From Hyphomonadaceae bacterium UBA1001 (GTDB lineage Bacteria; Pseudomonadota; Alphaproteobacteria; Caulobacterales; Aquidulcibacteraceae), in contig DBAV01000254.1 of assembly GCA_002291875.1 (NCBI GenBank), positions 1-21,201 of the forward strand: 21,201 bases of DNA, read 5' to 3'. Position numbers and translations under genes: made by a program. Positions within the stretch are counted from its first letter, which is position 1. Each line of letters begins with the position of its first letter. The notes beneath the pieces were generated by a model. The model saw only the letters and a list, made by a program, of their open reading frames with translations, had not been told where the DNA came from and searched no databases. This document shows positions 7,550-15,602 of the stretch, one piece after another.

Positions 7550-7569
7550 GTGCGCGACCCCTCGCGCAC
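7550..7569 (+). promoter_or_regulatory. Strong hairpin directly before the queG start codon
   Basis: A perfect 8-bp GC-rich inverted repeat (GTGCGCGA / TCGCGCAC) with a CCCC loop ends 3 bases before the queG ATG. It fills the place of the ribosome-binding site, and no Shine-Dalgarno sequence is visible there. It could limit queG translation or stabilise the 3' end of the LysM gene transcript. There is no T tract after it. Confidence 0.55.
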
Positions 7570-7572
7570 CTC

Positions 7573-8715
7573 ATGAAGGCCGAGCGCGCTCGGGCCCTTT
7601 CGGCCTTTCGGGCAGACCCGAGCGAATGGGTGCGGTCGGTCACGCTGGATGCAGGCTTTGATTCGGTGCGGATTGCTCGCGCTGACCAGGCGTGGGACGC
7701 TGGCGAGCGCCTTGCCGCCTGGCTGGCCGCCGAACATCACGGCAGCATGGGCTGGATCGCCGAGACCTTTGAGCGGCGCAAGCACCCCACCGCCATGTGG
7801 GCCGAGGCCCGCACCGCCATCGTCACCGCGCTGAACTATGGGCCCAGCACCGACCCGCTGAAGGCTTTGGAACACACCGACCGTGCGGCAATCTCGGTCT
7901 ATGCGCAGGATGAGGATTACCATCGTGTGTTGAAGAAACGCCTGAAGGCTGCGGCAGGCGAAATCGCGCGGGTGAGCGGGGCCGAGGTCAAGGTGTTCGT
8001 GGACACCGCGCCGCTCATGGAAAAGCCGCTGGCCCAGCGGGCGGGGTTGGGCTGGCAGGGCAAGCACACCAATCTGGTGTCGCGGGGGCATGGGTCCTGG
8101 CTGTTTCTGGGCTCGATCCTGACCGATCTGGACCTTCGGCCCGATGCACCCGAGGTCGATCATTGCGGACGATGCACCGCCTGCCTCGACATCTGTCCGA
8201 CCAGGGCGTTCCCTGCGCCCTATGTCCTGGATGCCAGGCGCTGCATCTCGTATCTGACGATCGAGCATGAGGGGCCCATCCCGACCGAGTTCCGGGCCGC
8301 GATGGGCAACCGAATCTATGGCTGTGACGACTGCCTGGCGGTGTGCCCGTGGAACAAGTTCGCGCAGGTCGCGAGCGAGACGGCCCTTGCGTCCCGCGAA
8401 GAAGCGCCGTCCCTGGCCGCCCTGCTCGAGCTGGACGAGGAGACCTTCCGGCAGCGATTTCGCGCAACGGCGATCCGGCGCATCGGGCGGGCGCGCCTGG
8501 TTCGCAATGTGCTGATTGCGGCCGGCAATTCCCGTGATGCGTCGCTTCTCTCCCGCGTCGAGGCCCTGTTGTGCGACCCGGATGCAAGCGTGCGGGGGGC
8601 GGCAGTGTGGGCACTGCGCAGGCTTGCGCCCCAGGCCCGCATCGCGGCATTGCGCGAGCGTCATCTGGGCACTGAGGCGGAGGCGGTCGTGCGCGAGGAG
8701 TGGACATGTCCGTGA
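7573..8715 (+). CDS. queG: Epoxyqueuosine reductase QueG
   Basis: QueG is a cobalamin and iron-sulfur enzyme that reduces epoxyqueuosine to queuosine in tRNA, the last step of queuosine synthesis. The 380-residue protein has the family's N-terminal reductase domain with D144 in FVDTAPLMEKPLA (the likely proton donor). Two [4Fe-4S] clusters follow: C198-x2-C201-x2-C204-x3-C208, C224, and C251-x2-C254-x3-C258. HEAT-like helices occupy about 310-375. All cluster cysteines are present. The start lacks a clear ribosome-binding site and lies just behind a strong hairpin. The 3' end overlaps the start of mtgA by 10 bases, so the two are probably translationally coupled. Confidence 0.96.
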   Translation: MKAERARALSAFRADPSEWVRSVTLDAGFDSVRIARADQAWDAGERLAAWLAAEHHGSMGWIAETFERRKHPTAMWAEARTAIVTALNYGPSTDPLKALEHTDRAAISVYAQDEDYHRVLKKRLKAAAGEIARVSGAEVKVFVDTAPLMEKPLAQRAGLGWQGKHTNLVSRGHGSWLFLGSILTDLDLRPDAPEVDHCGRCTACLDICPTRAFPAPYVLDARRCISYLTIEHEGPIPTEFRAAMGNRIYGCDDCLAVCPWNKFAQVASETALASREEAPSLAALLELDEETFRQRFRATAIRRIGRARLVRNVLIAAGNSRDASLLSRVEALLCDPDASVRGAAVWALRRLAPQARIAALRERHLGTEAEAVVREEWTCP

Positions 8716-9641
8716 CCCCGGACGATCCCCATCCCGCCAGCGCGCCCCGGCCCGAGCATGCAGGGCCGGACAATTCGGGGCCTGACGCCGCTGCAGCAAC
8801 CGATCCCCCCGTCGAGGGACAGGCCGATCGGCAGTCCTTCGACGCTTCGGCCCAAGGCGCGCCGCGTCTTGCTGAGAAAGAGCACGCTTCCAGGGCACCT
8901 GGCGCGCCTGCTCGGCCCAAGCGACGGTGGTGGTGGCGGATTGCACTTGGCCTGGCATTCGTCGGGGTGGGAATCCCGGCGCTGCTGACCCTGGCGTTCC
9001 GCTGGTTCGAGCCACCCTTCACCTGGCTGATGGTCGAGCGTGCATTGGCCGGCGAACAGATCCGGCGTACCCCCATTCCGCTCGAGCGCATGTCGCCGCA
9101 TCTGGTGCGCGCCGTCATCGCCGCCGAGGACGCGTGCTTCTGCAGCCATTTCGGTTTCGACGTCGAGGCCATCCAGGACGCGATCGAGCACAATGAACGC
9201 CAGGCGGCGCGCCCGCCCGAGCGCAGGCGGCTTCGCGGCGCATCCACCATTTCCCAGCAGACCGCCAAGAACGTCTTCCTGTGGGAGGACAGAACTTGGC
9301 TGCGAAAGGGGATCGAGACCTATTTCACCGTCTGGATCGAGGCATTCTGGCCCAAGGAACGCATCATGGAAGCCTATCTGAACAATGCCGAATGGGGCGA
9401 CGGCGTGTTCGGTGCCGAACAGGCGGCTCGGGTCAATTTTTCCAAACCGGCGGCCGATCTGACCGCGCGCGAAGCGGCGCGGCTTGCGGCCGTCCTGCCC
9501 AGTCCCAACCGCTGGAGCGCGGACAATCCGGGCCCGTTCGTCCGGCGCAGGGCCGCGACCATTGTCGGACGCATGGGCGTGGTGCGGCGCGAGGGCCTTG
9601 CGGATTGCGTCCTGGCGCGCCCGTCCGCCCCGGCGCAATGA
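8706..9641 (+). CDS. mtgA: Monofunctional peptidoglycan glycosyltransferase MtgA (GT51)
   Basis: This enzyme polymerises lipid II into glycan strands without a transpeptidase domain. The 311-residue protein has a Pro/Ala-rich cytoplasmic tail of about 72 residues, one membrane helix (about 76-98), and a GT51 domain. Catalytic E141 is in AAEDACF, RGASTISQQ is at 177-185, and further on come the RIMEAYLNNAEWGDGVFG and EAARLAAVLPSP motifs. The tail makes it longer than the usual 225-245 residues. The ATG at 8706 has GAGGAG 5 bases upstream, which supports it over a GTG at 8700. It overlaps queG by 10 bases. dctM converges on it, with 7 bases between the two stop codons. Confidence 0.94.
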   Translation: MSVTPDDPHPASAPRPEHAGPDNSGPDAAAATDPPVEGQADRQSFDASAQGAPRLAEKEHASRAPGAPARPKRRWWWRIALGLAFVGVGIPALLTLAFRWFEPPFTWLMVERALAGEQIRRTPIPLERMSPHLVRAVIAAEDACFCSHFGFDVEAIQDAIEHNERQAARPPERRRLRGASTISQQTAKNVFLWEDRTWLRKGIETYFTVWIEAFWPKERIMEAYLNNAEWGDGVFGAEQAARVNFSKPAADLTAREAARLAAVLPSPNRWSADNPGPFVRRRAATIVGRMGVVRREGLADCVLARPSAPAQ

Positions 9642-9648
9642 GGGCGGA

Positions 9649-10911
9649 TCAGCGCACCAGGGCGAGCGAGAGGGGGGGATAGAAGGCAACCGCCATCACG
9701 CCCACCAGCAGGACCGCGATGAAGGGCAGCACGGCCTTGCACACCTCGACAAAGGGCACGCGGAAGGCGGCGGACGCGATCATCAGATTCAACCCGACCG
9801 GGGGCGCCAGATACCCGATCTGAAGGTTCGATATCATCATCACGCCGAAATGGACGGGGTCCATGCCCTGCGCCTCGGCAATCGGCAGCAGCAGGGGGCC
9901 GAAGATGAGCACGGCCGAGCCCTCGTCCAGAAACGCCCCGATCACCAGCAGCAGCGCATTCGTCGCCAGCACGAACTGGACCTGGTTGTCGATCACGCCG
10001 TCCAGCGCCGCGGCCATCTGCTGGGGGATGCCTTCCCACGTCATGAAGATGTTCACCGAAACGGCCAGCGCCAGCAGCGGGAACAGCGAGCCCAGCAGGC
10101 GTGACGTGTCGGTGGCCACACTGCCAAGTTGGGGGAAGGTCAGCTCGCGGTGCACGAACACCTCGATCAGCACCGCCAGCAGCACCGCCACCGCTGCGGC
10201 CTCGGTCGCGGTAAAGCTGCCGGAATAGATGCCGCCCAGCACCGCCACCGGTATCAGGAAGGCAAACACTGCCCGACGCGCTGAGGAAACGATTTCCGAA
10301 AGCCGCCACCAGCCCGACCGGATCTTCCAGTTGCGGGTGATGGCATAGGCCGACAGCAGGGTGGCCAGCAGCAGCGCCGGAAGCAGGCCTCCGAGGAACA
10401 GGTCCGCGATCGAGGTCTCGGTCATGATGCCGAACAGGATCATCAGGATCGACGGGGGCACGATCACACCCAGCGTCGCCGCCGCGCAGATCAGCCCGAC
10501 CGAAAATGCCTTGGGATACCCAGCCTTCAAAAGCGCGGGATACATGATCGACCCGACCGCCATCAGCGTCGCAGCCGATGAACCGGACACCGATCCAAAA
10601 CCGATGCAGGCGAACACTACGGCCACTGCCAGCCCGCCGGGAATGGGCCGCGTGAGGGCGGTGATGAAGTCGATCAGGCGCTGGGCGATCGAGCCGCGCG
10701 ACATGATGGCGCCGGCCAGCATGAACAACGGAATGGCCAGCAGCACGTCCTGGTTGACAGCGCGCCAGATGTCGTAGGCGACATAGATCGGCTGGCCGTC
10801 CTGCCATACCAGATAGGCAAACAGCACCGCCGCGGCCAGCACCACGACGATGGGCTGGCGCAGGGCAACCAGGCCCAGCACGACCGCCAGAAGGACAAGG
10901 CCCGCCGTCAC
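9649..10911 (-). CDS. dctM: TRAP transporter large membrane subunit DctM
   Basis: This is the ion-coupled permease subunit of a TRAP system, which imports a small organic acid captured by DctP. The 420-residue protein is almost entirely hydrophobic, with about 12 predicted membrane segments. It has the family signatures IPLFMLAGAIMSRGSIAQRL, GFGSVSGSSAATLMAVGSIMYP and APPVGLNLMIAS. The start is a GTG at 10911 overlapping the dctQ stop as GTGA, so translation is coupled. A longer upstream frame would lie inside dctQ and is not protein-like. Substrate unknown. Its end lies 7 bases from the end of mtgA. Confidence 0.95.
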   Translation of the reverse strand: MTAGLVLLAVVLGLVALRQPIVVVLAAAVLFAYLVWQDGQPIYVAYDIWRAVNQDVLLAIPLFMLAGAIMSRGSIAQRLIDFITALTRPIPGGLAVAVVFACIGFGSVSGSSAATLMAVGSIMYPALLKAGYPKAFSVGLICAAATLGVIVPPSILMILFGIMTETSIADLFLGGLLPALLLATLLSAYAITRNWKIRSGWWRLSEIVSSARRAVFAFLIPVAVLGGIYSGSFTATEAAAVAVLLAVLIEVFVHRELTFPQLGSVATDTSRLLGSLFPLLALAVSVNIFMTWEGIPQQMAAALDGVIDNQVQFVLATNALLLVIGAFLDEGSAVLIFGPLLLPIAEAQGMDPVHFGVMMISNLQIGYLAPPVGLNLMIASAAFRVPFVEVCKAVLPFIAVLLVGVMAVAFYPPLSLALVR

Positions 10912-11510
10912 CGCACCACCTCTTCCTGCTCGGCCGTTTCCGGCGCCGGGTCTTCGGGGGGGCGCAACTCGGGAAACAGGGCAAAGAGCAGATAGCGCAC
11001 GGCGTTCAGCGTGAACGCCGCGACGATGATCGCCTGCATGGGCCAGATCGGCCAGCGCGTGACACTGACCACATCGCCCAGACGCGCGGACCCAAGTGTC
11101 ATCTGGAGGGCGAGCGCCGCCAGCACTGCCAGCATCGCTGCAGTCAGAAGATCGGCAAAGCGCGTCAGCGCGGGGACCATCGGGGATGGGCACAGCCCAT
11201 CGAAGAACCGCGCGCGCAACTGTCCGCCCGAGGCGGCCGCCAGGCCGAACCCGACCATGGCCACCGTGATCATGCCGATTACGCTGACCTGGGGTGCGCC
11301 CAGGATTCCCGCCCCAAGGCCCAGCGTATCCTGAAGCCAGATCGCCCCCGGACCGACACCGGGGACCTCAGACAGCGCCTCGGTCACGCGACCGCCGACC
11401 CGGCGTGCCACATCGGCGATCAGCGCAATGGCCATGACGGCAAACGCGATGATGCATGCCGCCCGCTCGACCGCACCCAGCCGCTCCAGGAAGGCGCGGG
11501 CCGCGGTCAC
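10908..11510 (-). CDS. dctQ: TRAP transporter small membrane subunit DctQ
   Basis: This 200-residue membrane protein has four main hydrophobic segments, as in the DctQ family. It also has an unusual central stretch (about 45-75) rich in Gly and Pro and a charged tail ending in EQEEVVR. DctQ forms a complex with DctM in the inner membrane and helps receive ligand from the binding protein. The start is a GTG at 11510 that overlaps the dctP stop (GTGA), and the end overlaps the dctM start in the same way. DctQ sequences are poorly conserved, so the call rests mainly on size, membrane pattern and position between dctP and dctM. Confidence 0.88.
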   Translation of the reverse strand: MTAARAFLERLGAVERAACIIAFAVMAIALIADVARRVGGRVTEALSEVPGVGPGAIWLQDTLGLGAGILGAPQVSVIGMITVAMVGFGLAAASGGQLRARFFDGLCPSPMVPALTRFADLLTAAMLAVLAALALQMTLGSARLGDVVSVTRWPIWPMQAIIVAAFTLNAVRYLLFALFPELRPPEDPAPETAEQEEVVR

Positions 11511-12574
11511 CGGATTGCCTGCCGGGCAAAGTCGGCCTTGCCAGCCGTGATCGCGTCCAGCACCTGGCGCGACGCCCCGCCGATCTCTGCGACCAGTCGC
11601 TCGGTGACGTCCGCGGTTGCATCGGCCCAGGCGGCACGTTGCTGTGGTGTCAGCTCGTGGATGCGGATTCCCATCCCGCGCATCTGCTGCAGCGCAAAGT
11701 CGGTGAGCTTGCGAACGCTTGCCCGTGCCTGGGTCGGAGACATCCAGGAGGTGTCCAGAACCGCGCGCTGGCTGGGGCTGGCCGAGCGATACCAGTCGAG
11801 GTTCATCACGATCGCCCCGGTATCATAGCTGTGCTTGGTCAGGGTAAAGTCGGTCGCATAGCGCGCGGCCGAAAAGAAATGGAACACCGTGGCTCCAAGC
11901 CCGCCGGTGATCAGGCCGGTCTGCAGCGCGGGAATGATTTCGGTCGAGGACAGCGGGACCGAATCCGCGCCGATCGCGCGCAGGAATTCCTGCGCCGCGC
12001 GGTTGGGCGAACCGCGCAGCTTCTGCCCGCGGGCATCGCCCGGCAGCACGATCGCGCCGTTGGAATACAGATTGGTCCAGCCGACCTCGACCCATTGCAG
12101 CAGATGAAGGCCCCGCGCCGCAAAGAGGGGGGTGAACACCTCGCGCAGGTGGTTGTCATAGACGAAATCGACCTCGGCCTCGCTGGCAAAGATGTAGGGG
12201 GCCATCGCGATCGTCAGCTCGGGGATCAGCGAGGACAGGCCCTGCAGCGATGGTCCGCCAACCGTGGCGCGTCCGCGCCGCAGGTCGAACATCTGCTGCT
12301 CTTCACCGCCGGTCTCGCCGCGGTTGAAATAATCGATTTGGATGGTCGGGTCGGTGGCGATGCGGGCGCGGAAATACTGCCACTGCTCGTCCCAGGGCGA
12401 TTTGGGAGGGGTGAACGAGACCGCCCGACCCTGAAGGATGCCCGGTTCACGTCGCGCGCCCGGGCCGCCAGCGCCGCAGGCGGCCACGCCAAGGGTCGCA
12501 GCCCCGGCCGCCGCGCCAGCCAGCAGGCGTCGCCGGTCAATGGTGGTGCACGTGGACCCGGACCGGCGCTGCAT
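11507..12574 (-). CDS. dctP: TRAP transporter substrate-binding protein DctP, apparent Tat lipoprotein
   Basis: This 355-residue binding protein captures the substrate for DctQM. The N-terminus has a twin-arginine motif (DRRRLLAG, about 13-20), a hydrophobic Ala/Gly-rich core, and Cys33 in GVAACG. That suggests Tat export followed by lipid attachment. The mature part follows the DctP pattern, with segments such as MAPYIFASEAEVDFVYDN, WTNLYSN, LRGSPNRAAQEF and EIIPALQTGLITG, where the linker arginine after the GQKL strand fits the ligand-binding position. I chose the ATG at 12574; a GTG at 12661 in the same frame would add 29 residues before the signal peptide. It leads the dctPQM operon. Lipid anchoring is less common than free periplasmic DctP. 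Confidence 0.93.
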   Translation of the reverse strand: MQRRSGSTCTTIDRRRLLAGAAAGAATLGVAACGAGGPGARREPGILQGRAVSFTPPKSPWDEQWQYFRARIATDPTIQIDYFNRGETGGEEQQMFDLRRGRATVGGPSLQGLSSLIPELTIAMAPYIFASEAEVDFVYDNHLREVFTPLFAARGLHLLQWVEVGWTNLYSNGAIVLPGDARGQKLRGSPNRAAQEFLRAIGADSVPLSSTEIIPALQTGLITGGLGATVFHFFSAARYATDFTLTKHSYDTGAIVMNLDWYRSASPSQRAVLDTSWMSPTQARASVRKLTDFALQQMRGMGIRIHELTPQQRAAWADATADVTERLVAEIGGASRQVLDAITAGKADFARQAIR

Positions 12575-12664
12575 TCTGTGGCGACCTGCCCCCCGCAGGA
12601 TTGGATATACCCTTTGGCGCACTATGGCGCGCCGCCCGGCATTGGCAATCCGAAGCTGCACCGA

Positions 12665-12754
12665 AGGCGACGTCTCGGCGCTGGTGGGCAGGGCGGCGGG
12701 TCGTTGTGCTGTAGCGGGTCAGGCCGGCGGCTTGGCCCGTGCACGACGTCGCCT
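12665..12754. repeat. 10-bp inverted repeat in the dctP / dehydrogenase intergenic region
   Basis: AGGCGACGTC (12665-12674) and its exact reverse complement GACGTCGCCT (12745-12754) flank 70 bases between the divergent dctP and dehydrogenase genes. They could be paired operator half-sites for a regulator of the transporter, or chance in GC-rich DNA. I see no other clear feature in the 192-base gap. Confidence 0.3.
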
Positions 12755-12766
12755 AATTCGGTGTCC

Positions 12767-13516
12767 ATGCAGTCTGCCTCTCCAACACGGCTCGAGAGTT
12801 TTCCGCCCCCGTTTCGTGCCGCGGTGATCGGGGCCACCGGCGGGCTGGGCGCCGCCTTCGTGAGCGCCCTCCACGGCGCGCCCGGCGTTTCTTCGGTGTT
12901 GCGGTTCGCGCGAAGGGCGGGCGATGCGCCCGATATCATCGCGCTCGACGTGACGGACGAGGCGTCGATTGCGCGCGCCGCGGCCTCGATTACACACGAG
13001 GGCCGGCCCCTGCGGCTTGTCGTGATTGCCACCGGCATGTTGACCGACGATGGCGGGACGGGGCCTGAAAAATCGATCCGCGAACTCGGCGCCGCACGCC
13101 TGGCGCACAGCTTTGCGGTCAATGCGATCGGCCCCGCGCTGGTGATGCGCCACTTCGCACCGCTGCTGGCGCGCGAGGGCAAGGTGGTTATGGCGGCGCT
13201 CTCGGCGCGTGTGGGGTCGATCTCCGACAACCGCCTTGGCGGCTGGTATGGCTACCGCGCATCCAAGGCCGCGCTGAACCAGTTGATACGCACCGCCGCC
13301 ATCGAGATCGGCGCGCGCCGTCGGGACGCGTGTGTCCTGGCCCTGCACCCCGGGACCGTGGCAACCGGCCTCTCGCGCCCCTTCGTGCAGGCCAGTGACG
13401 CCAAGGTCCGTCCGCCGGCCGAGGCTGCCAACGCGCTGCTTCGGGTCATCGACGAGGCCACCCCGCAGATGAGCGGAACCCTGCTTGGATGGGATGGCGC
13501 CCCGATTCCTTTTTGA
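12767..13516 (+). CDS. Short-chain dehydrogenase/reductase (CsgA-like SDR)
   Basis: This 249-residue Rossmann-fold oxidoreductase has GATGGLG for nucleotide binding (22-28), S146 in the MAALSAR strand, and the catalytic Y163-x3-K167 in YGYRASK. HPGTVATGLSRPF follows the active site. The pattern, with SVRGSI/SDN-type segments and an ending in GTLLGWDG, resembles the CsgA-type SDR branch. Substrate cannot be told. The start is the ATG at 12767; a GTG two codons earlier is an alternative and no clear ribosome-binding site separates them. It is divergent from dctP and may share a control region with the transporter. A 13-base palindrome (13532-13544) lies in the 65-base gap before the next gene. 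Confidence 0.88.
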   Translation: MQSASPTRLESFPPPFRAAVIGATGGLGAAFVSALHGAPGVSSVLRFARRAGDAPDIIALDVTDEASIARAAASITHEGRPLRLVVIATGMLTDDGGTGPEKSIRELGAARLAHSFAVNAIGPALVMRHFAPLLAREGKVVMAALSARVGSISDNRLGGWYGYRASKAALNQLIRTAAIEIGARRRDACVLALHPGTVATGLSRPFVQASDAKVRPPAEAANALLRVIDEATPQMSGTLLGWDGAPIPF

Positions 13517-13581
13517 GCGGAGCGGTTGCGCGGCAGAGTCTGCCGGGGCATGTTGCCAGGGGGACACCTTCGGAGCGGGGC

Positions 13582-14310
13582 ATGCGCGCCTACATCGTAT
13601 CCGCCGACGCATTGAACCTGCGCGAGCAACCCTCGACCGAGGCAGCGGTGCTGGTCAGACTGGTGCGCGGGCAGGCCGTCGCCCGTCTCGATGAGGTCGA
13701 GTGGGGGGCAGGCTGGTGGCGGGTCTTCGCCGATACGGGAGGTGACATGGCCTTCGAGGGATATTGTGTCGCAAGGCACCTCTCGTCCGCAACGGCAGGG
13801 TCGGCCCCCGCACCCCCGGCTGTGTCCTCTGCTGGGCCCGATCCGGCCACCATCATGTTGTCGCGCCACTTCTCGCTGGCGGACCTGACCATTTCCGAAA
13901 CGGCCGCGCGTCGCGGGATCGACAACACCCCAACCGGCGAGGTGCTGGAGAACCTCAAGCGCACCGCCGGGCATCTCGAGGACATCCAGACCCGCCTCGG
14001 TGCAATCATCGCGGTATCCAGTGCCTATCGTTCGCCGGCGCTGAACCGGGTGATCGGCGGATCGAATTCCAGCGATCACACGCGCGGGCTGGCCGCAGAC
14101 TTCACCTGTCGCGCGATCGGCACGCCGCACGAGGTCTGCACCCGCATTGAAGCCAGCGGGATCGGCTTTGACCAGCTGATCCACGAGTTCGGCCGGTGGG
14201 TGCACATCGGGTTCGGGCCGCGCATGCGCCGGCAGTCGCTGACCGTGTTCCAGGGAACCGGCTACAAGCTCGGGATCCTGACCGAAGCCGAGGCGCGCGC
14301 CCTCTCCTAA
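13582..14310 (+). CDS. SH3-domain and peptidase M15 protein
   Basis: This 242-residue protein has an N-terminal bacterial SH3-like domain (about 1-67), a Pro/Ala/Ser linker, and a C-terminal M15-type peptidase fold (about 92-242). The zinc and catalytic motifs are SAYRS, H166-x3-G-x-A-x-D173, E202 and H208 in WVHIGF, as in D-Ala-D-Ala carboxypeptidase-like and endolysin enzymes. It probably cleaves peptidoglycan cross-links. No signal peptide is visible at the chosen start (ATG with GGAG 7 bases upstream), so export is unexplained. An upstream in-frame ATG (13489) would add a non-hydrophobic extension and lies inside the preceding gene. Its stop TAA interlocks with the chrA stop (CTAA). Confidence 0.87.
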   Translation: MRAYIVSADALNLREQPSTEAAVLVRLVRGQAVARLDEVEWGAGWWRVFADTGGDMAFEGYCVARHLSSATAGSAPAPPAVSSAGPDPATIMLSRHFSLADLTISETAARRGIDNTPTGEVLENLKRTAGHLEDIQTRLGAIIAVSSAYRSPALNRVIGGSNSSDHTRGLAADFTCRAIGTPHEVCTRIEASGIGFDQLIHEFGRWVHIGFGPRMRRQSLTVFQGTGYKLGILTEAEARALS

Positions 14311-15602
14311 GGACGGATCGTAACCCCCGCGAGGCCCAGGGCTGCGCCCACCGCGCAGGCTGCCAGCACCACGGTCAGGGCCCCGGCGCGCAGACCGAAC
14401 ACCGCCGCGATCGCCGCAAGCGTCAACCCAACCGCAACGGGCTGCATGCGGGCCGGATCAACCACAGGCAGGCTGATCGGACCAAGCAGGGTAACGCGTC
14501 CGCTGTCGCCGAACATCAGGGCGAATGCGAATATCAGGGCCTGCGCGGCCATCAGGCCGAGGACCGTTGCCAGGACCCCGGCCAGCACCCCGCGCACCCG
14601 GCCATGCCCGCGCAGCCAGTCCGCGTGCCGTGCGCCCGCGAAGATCCAAAGGAATGATGGGGCGAAGGTGCACCAGGTCGCAAGCAGGGCGGCAGCGACT
14701 GCCAGCCCTGGACCGCCGGCGCCATGACCTGCGAGGAACGCCACGAACTGGTTCACCAGCACCAGCGGACCGGGCGTGGTTTCGGCAAGGCCCAAGCCGT
14801 CGACCATCTCTGCGGCCTCGAGCCAGCCGCGGACCTCGACCGCCTGTTCCTGCAGGAAGGCCAGCGTGGCATAGGCGCCACCGAAGGTGACAGTCGAAAG
14901 GATCGAAAACAGCACGCCCACCTGCGCCAGAAGGCTGTCAATGCCGAACACCCCGGCGACCAGCCCAACGGGTGCCAGCCAGATCACCGACCACAGGCCG
15001 ATCGTGCGCCACGGCAGGGCAGGGGCGGGTGACACCGGCCTATCGCGGTCCGAAAGCCAGATCGCCCCCGCCGCTGCGCCCAGCCCGATGAGCGCCAGCA
15101 CCGGCATGGCCGAGGTGACAAGCGCCAGCGCCGCAAGCAGCGCCAGGCAAAGGCGCAACGCTCCGCCAAGCGCGCGCCGGCCCAGCTTGATCATCGCCTG
15201 GATCACCAGGGCCAGCACGCAACAGCCGATTGCTGCGAACATGGTTGAAACCAGCGCACTGTCGCGACCAGCCACATAGGCTGCCGAGAGCGCCAGCATC
15301 ACCAGCGCACCGGGCAGGACGAACAGACCCCCAGCGACCAGCCCCCCTCGCGTGCCGTGCAGGCGCCAGCCGATCGACGTTGCCAGCTGCTGCGCCTCCG
15401 GACCCGGAAGCAGCGTGCAGAACCCCAGCGAGTCCTCAAAGTCGCGTGCGGTCACCCATTTGCGGGCGACTACAAACCGCTCATGCATCATGGCGATCTG
15501 CGCAGCGGGCCCGCCAAAGCCCAGGCAGCCGATCCTCGCGCTCTCGAACACCAGCTCGCGCAGGGACGACGCGGAAGGCGCGTCAGACGAACCAGCGGGC
15601 AC
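14307..15602 (-). CDS. chrA: Chromate transporter ChrA, long form with two CHR domains
   Basis: This 431-residue membrane protein carries two homologous halves of the CHR family. The first has GFGGP (28-32) and LPGPEAQQ (65-72). The second has TFGGAYATLAF and TPGPLVLVNQF. The family exports chromate, although many members have unproven roles. The start is a GTG at 15602 with GAAGG 8 bases upstream; it lies 20 bases inside the 3' end of the methyltransferase gene. No ATG fits near the conserved N-terminal segment. It is the last gene of the run that begins with rmlC, so a rhamnose gene cluster and a chromate transporter share a transcript direction, an unusual combination. The 3' end interlocks with the M15 gene. 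Confidence 0.93.
   Translation of the reverse strand: MPAGSSDAPSASSLRELVFESARIGCLGFGGPAAQIAMMHERFVVARKWVTARDFEDSLGFCTLLPGPEAQQLATSIGWRLHGTRGGLVAGGLFVLPGALVMLALSAAYVAGRDSALVSTMFAAIGCCVLALVIQAMIKLGRRALGGALRLCLALLAALALVTSAMPVLALIGLGAAAGAIWLSDRDRPVSPAPALPWRTIGLWSVIWLAPVGLVAGVFGIDSLLAQVGVLFSILSTVTFGGAYATLAFLQEQAVEVRGWLEAAEMVDGLGLAETTPGPLVLVNQFVAFLAGHGAGGPGLAVAAALLATWCTFAPSFLWIFAGARHADWLRGHGRVRGVLAGVLATVLGLMAAQALIFAFALMFGDSGRVTLLGPISLPVVDPARMQPVAVGLTLAAIAAVFGLRAGALTVVLAACAVGAALGLAGVTIRP

Noticed and set aside
7498..9015. 505-codon minus-strand frame opposite queG and mtgA
   Set aside because: Both plus-strand genes have complete catalytic motifs, and the shadow has none.
9374..10984. Long open frame on the minus strand across dctM and mtgA
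   Set aside because: It lies in another frame of dctM and is antisense to the mtgA end. The translation is Arg/Gly/Pro-rich with no motifs.
11456..12760. Upstream in-frame extension of the dehydrogenase across the dctP gene
   Set aside because: It has no SDR-like sequence and is antisense to dctP. The real start is near 12767.
13532..13544. 13-base palindrome GGCAGA-G-TCTGCC before the M15 gene
   Set aside because: It could be an operator, but it is short and a single copy, so I do not call it a feature.
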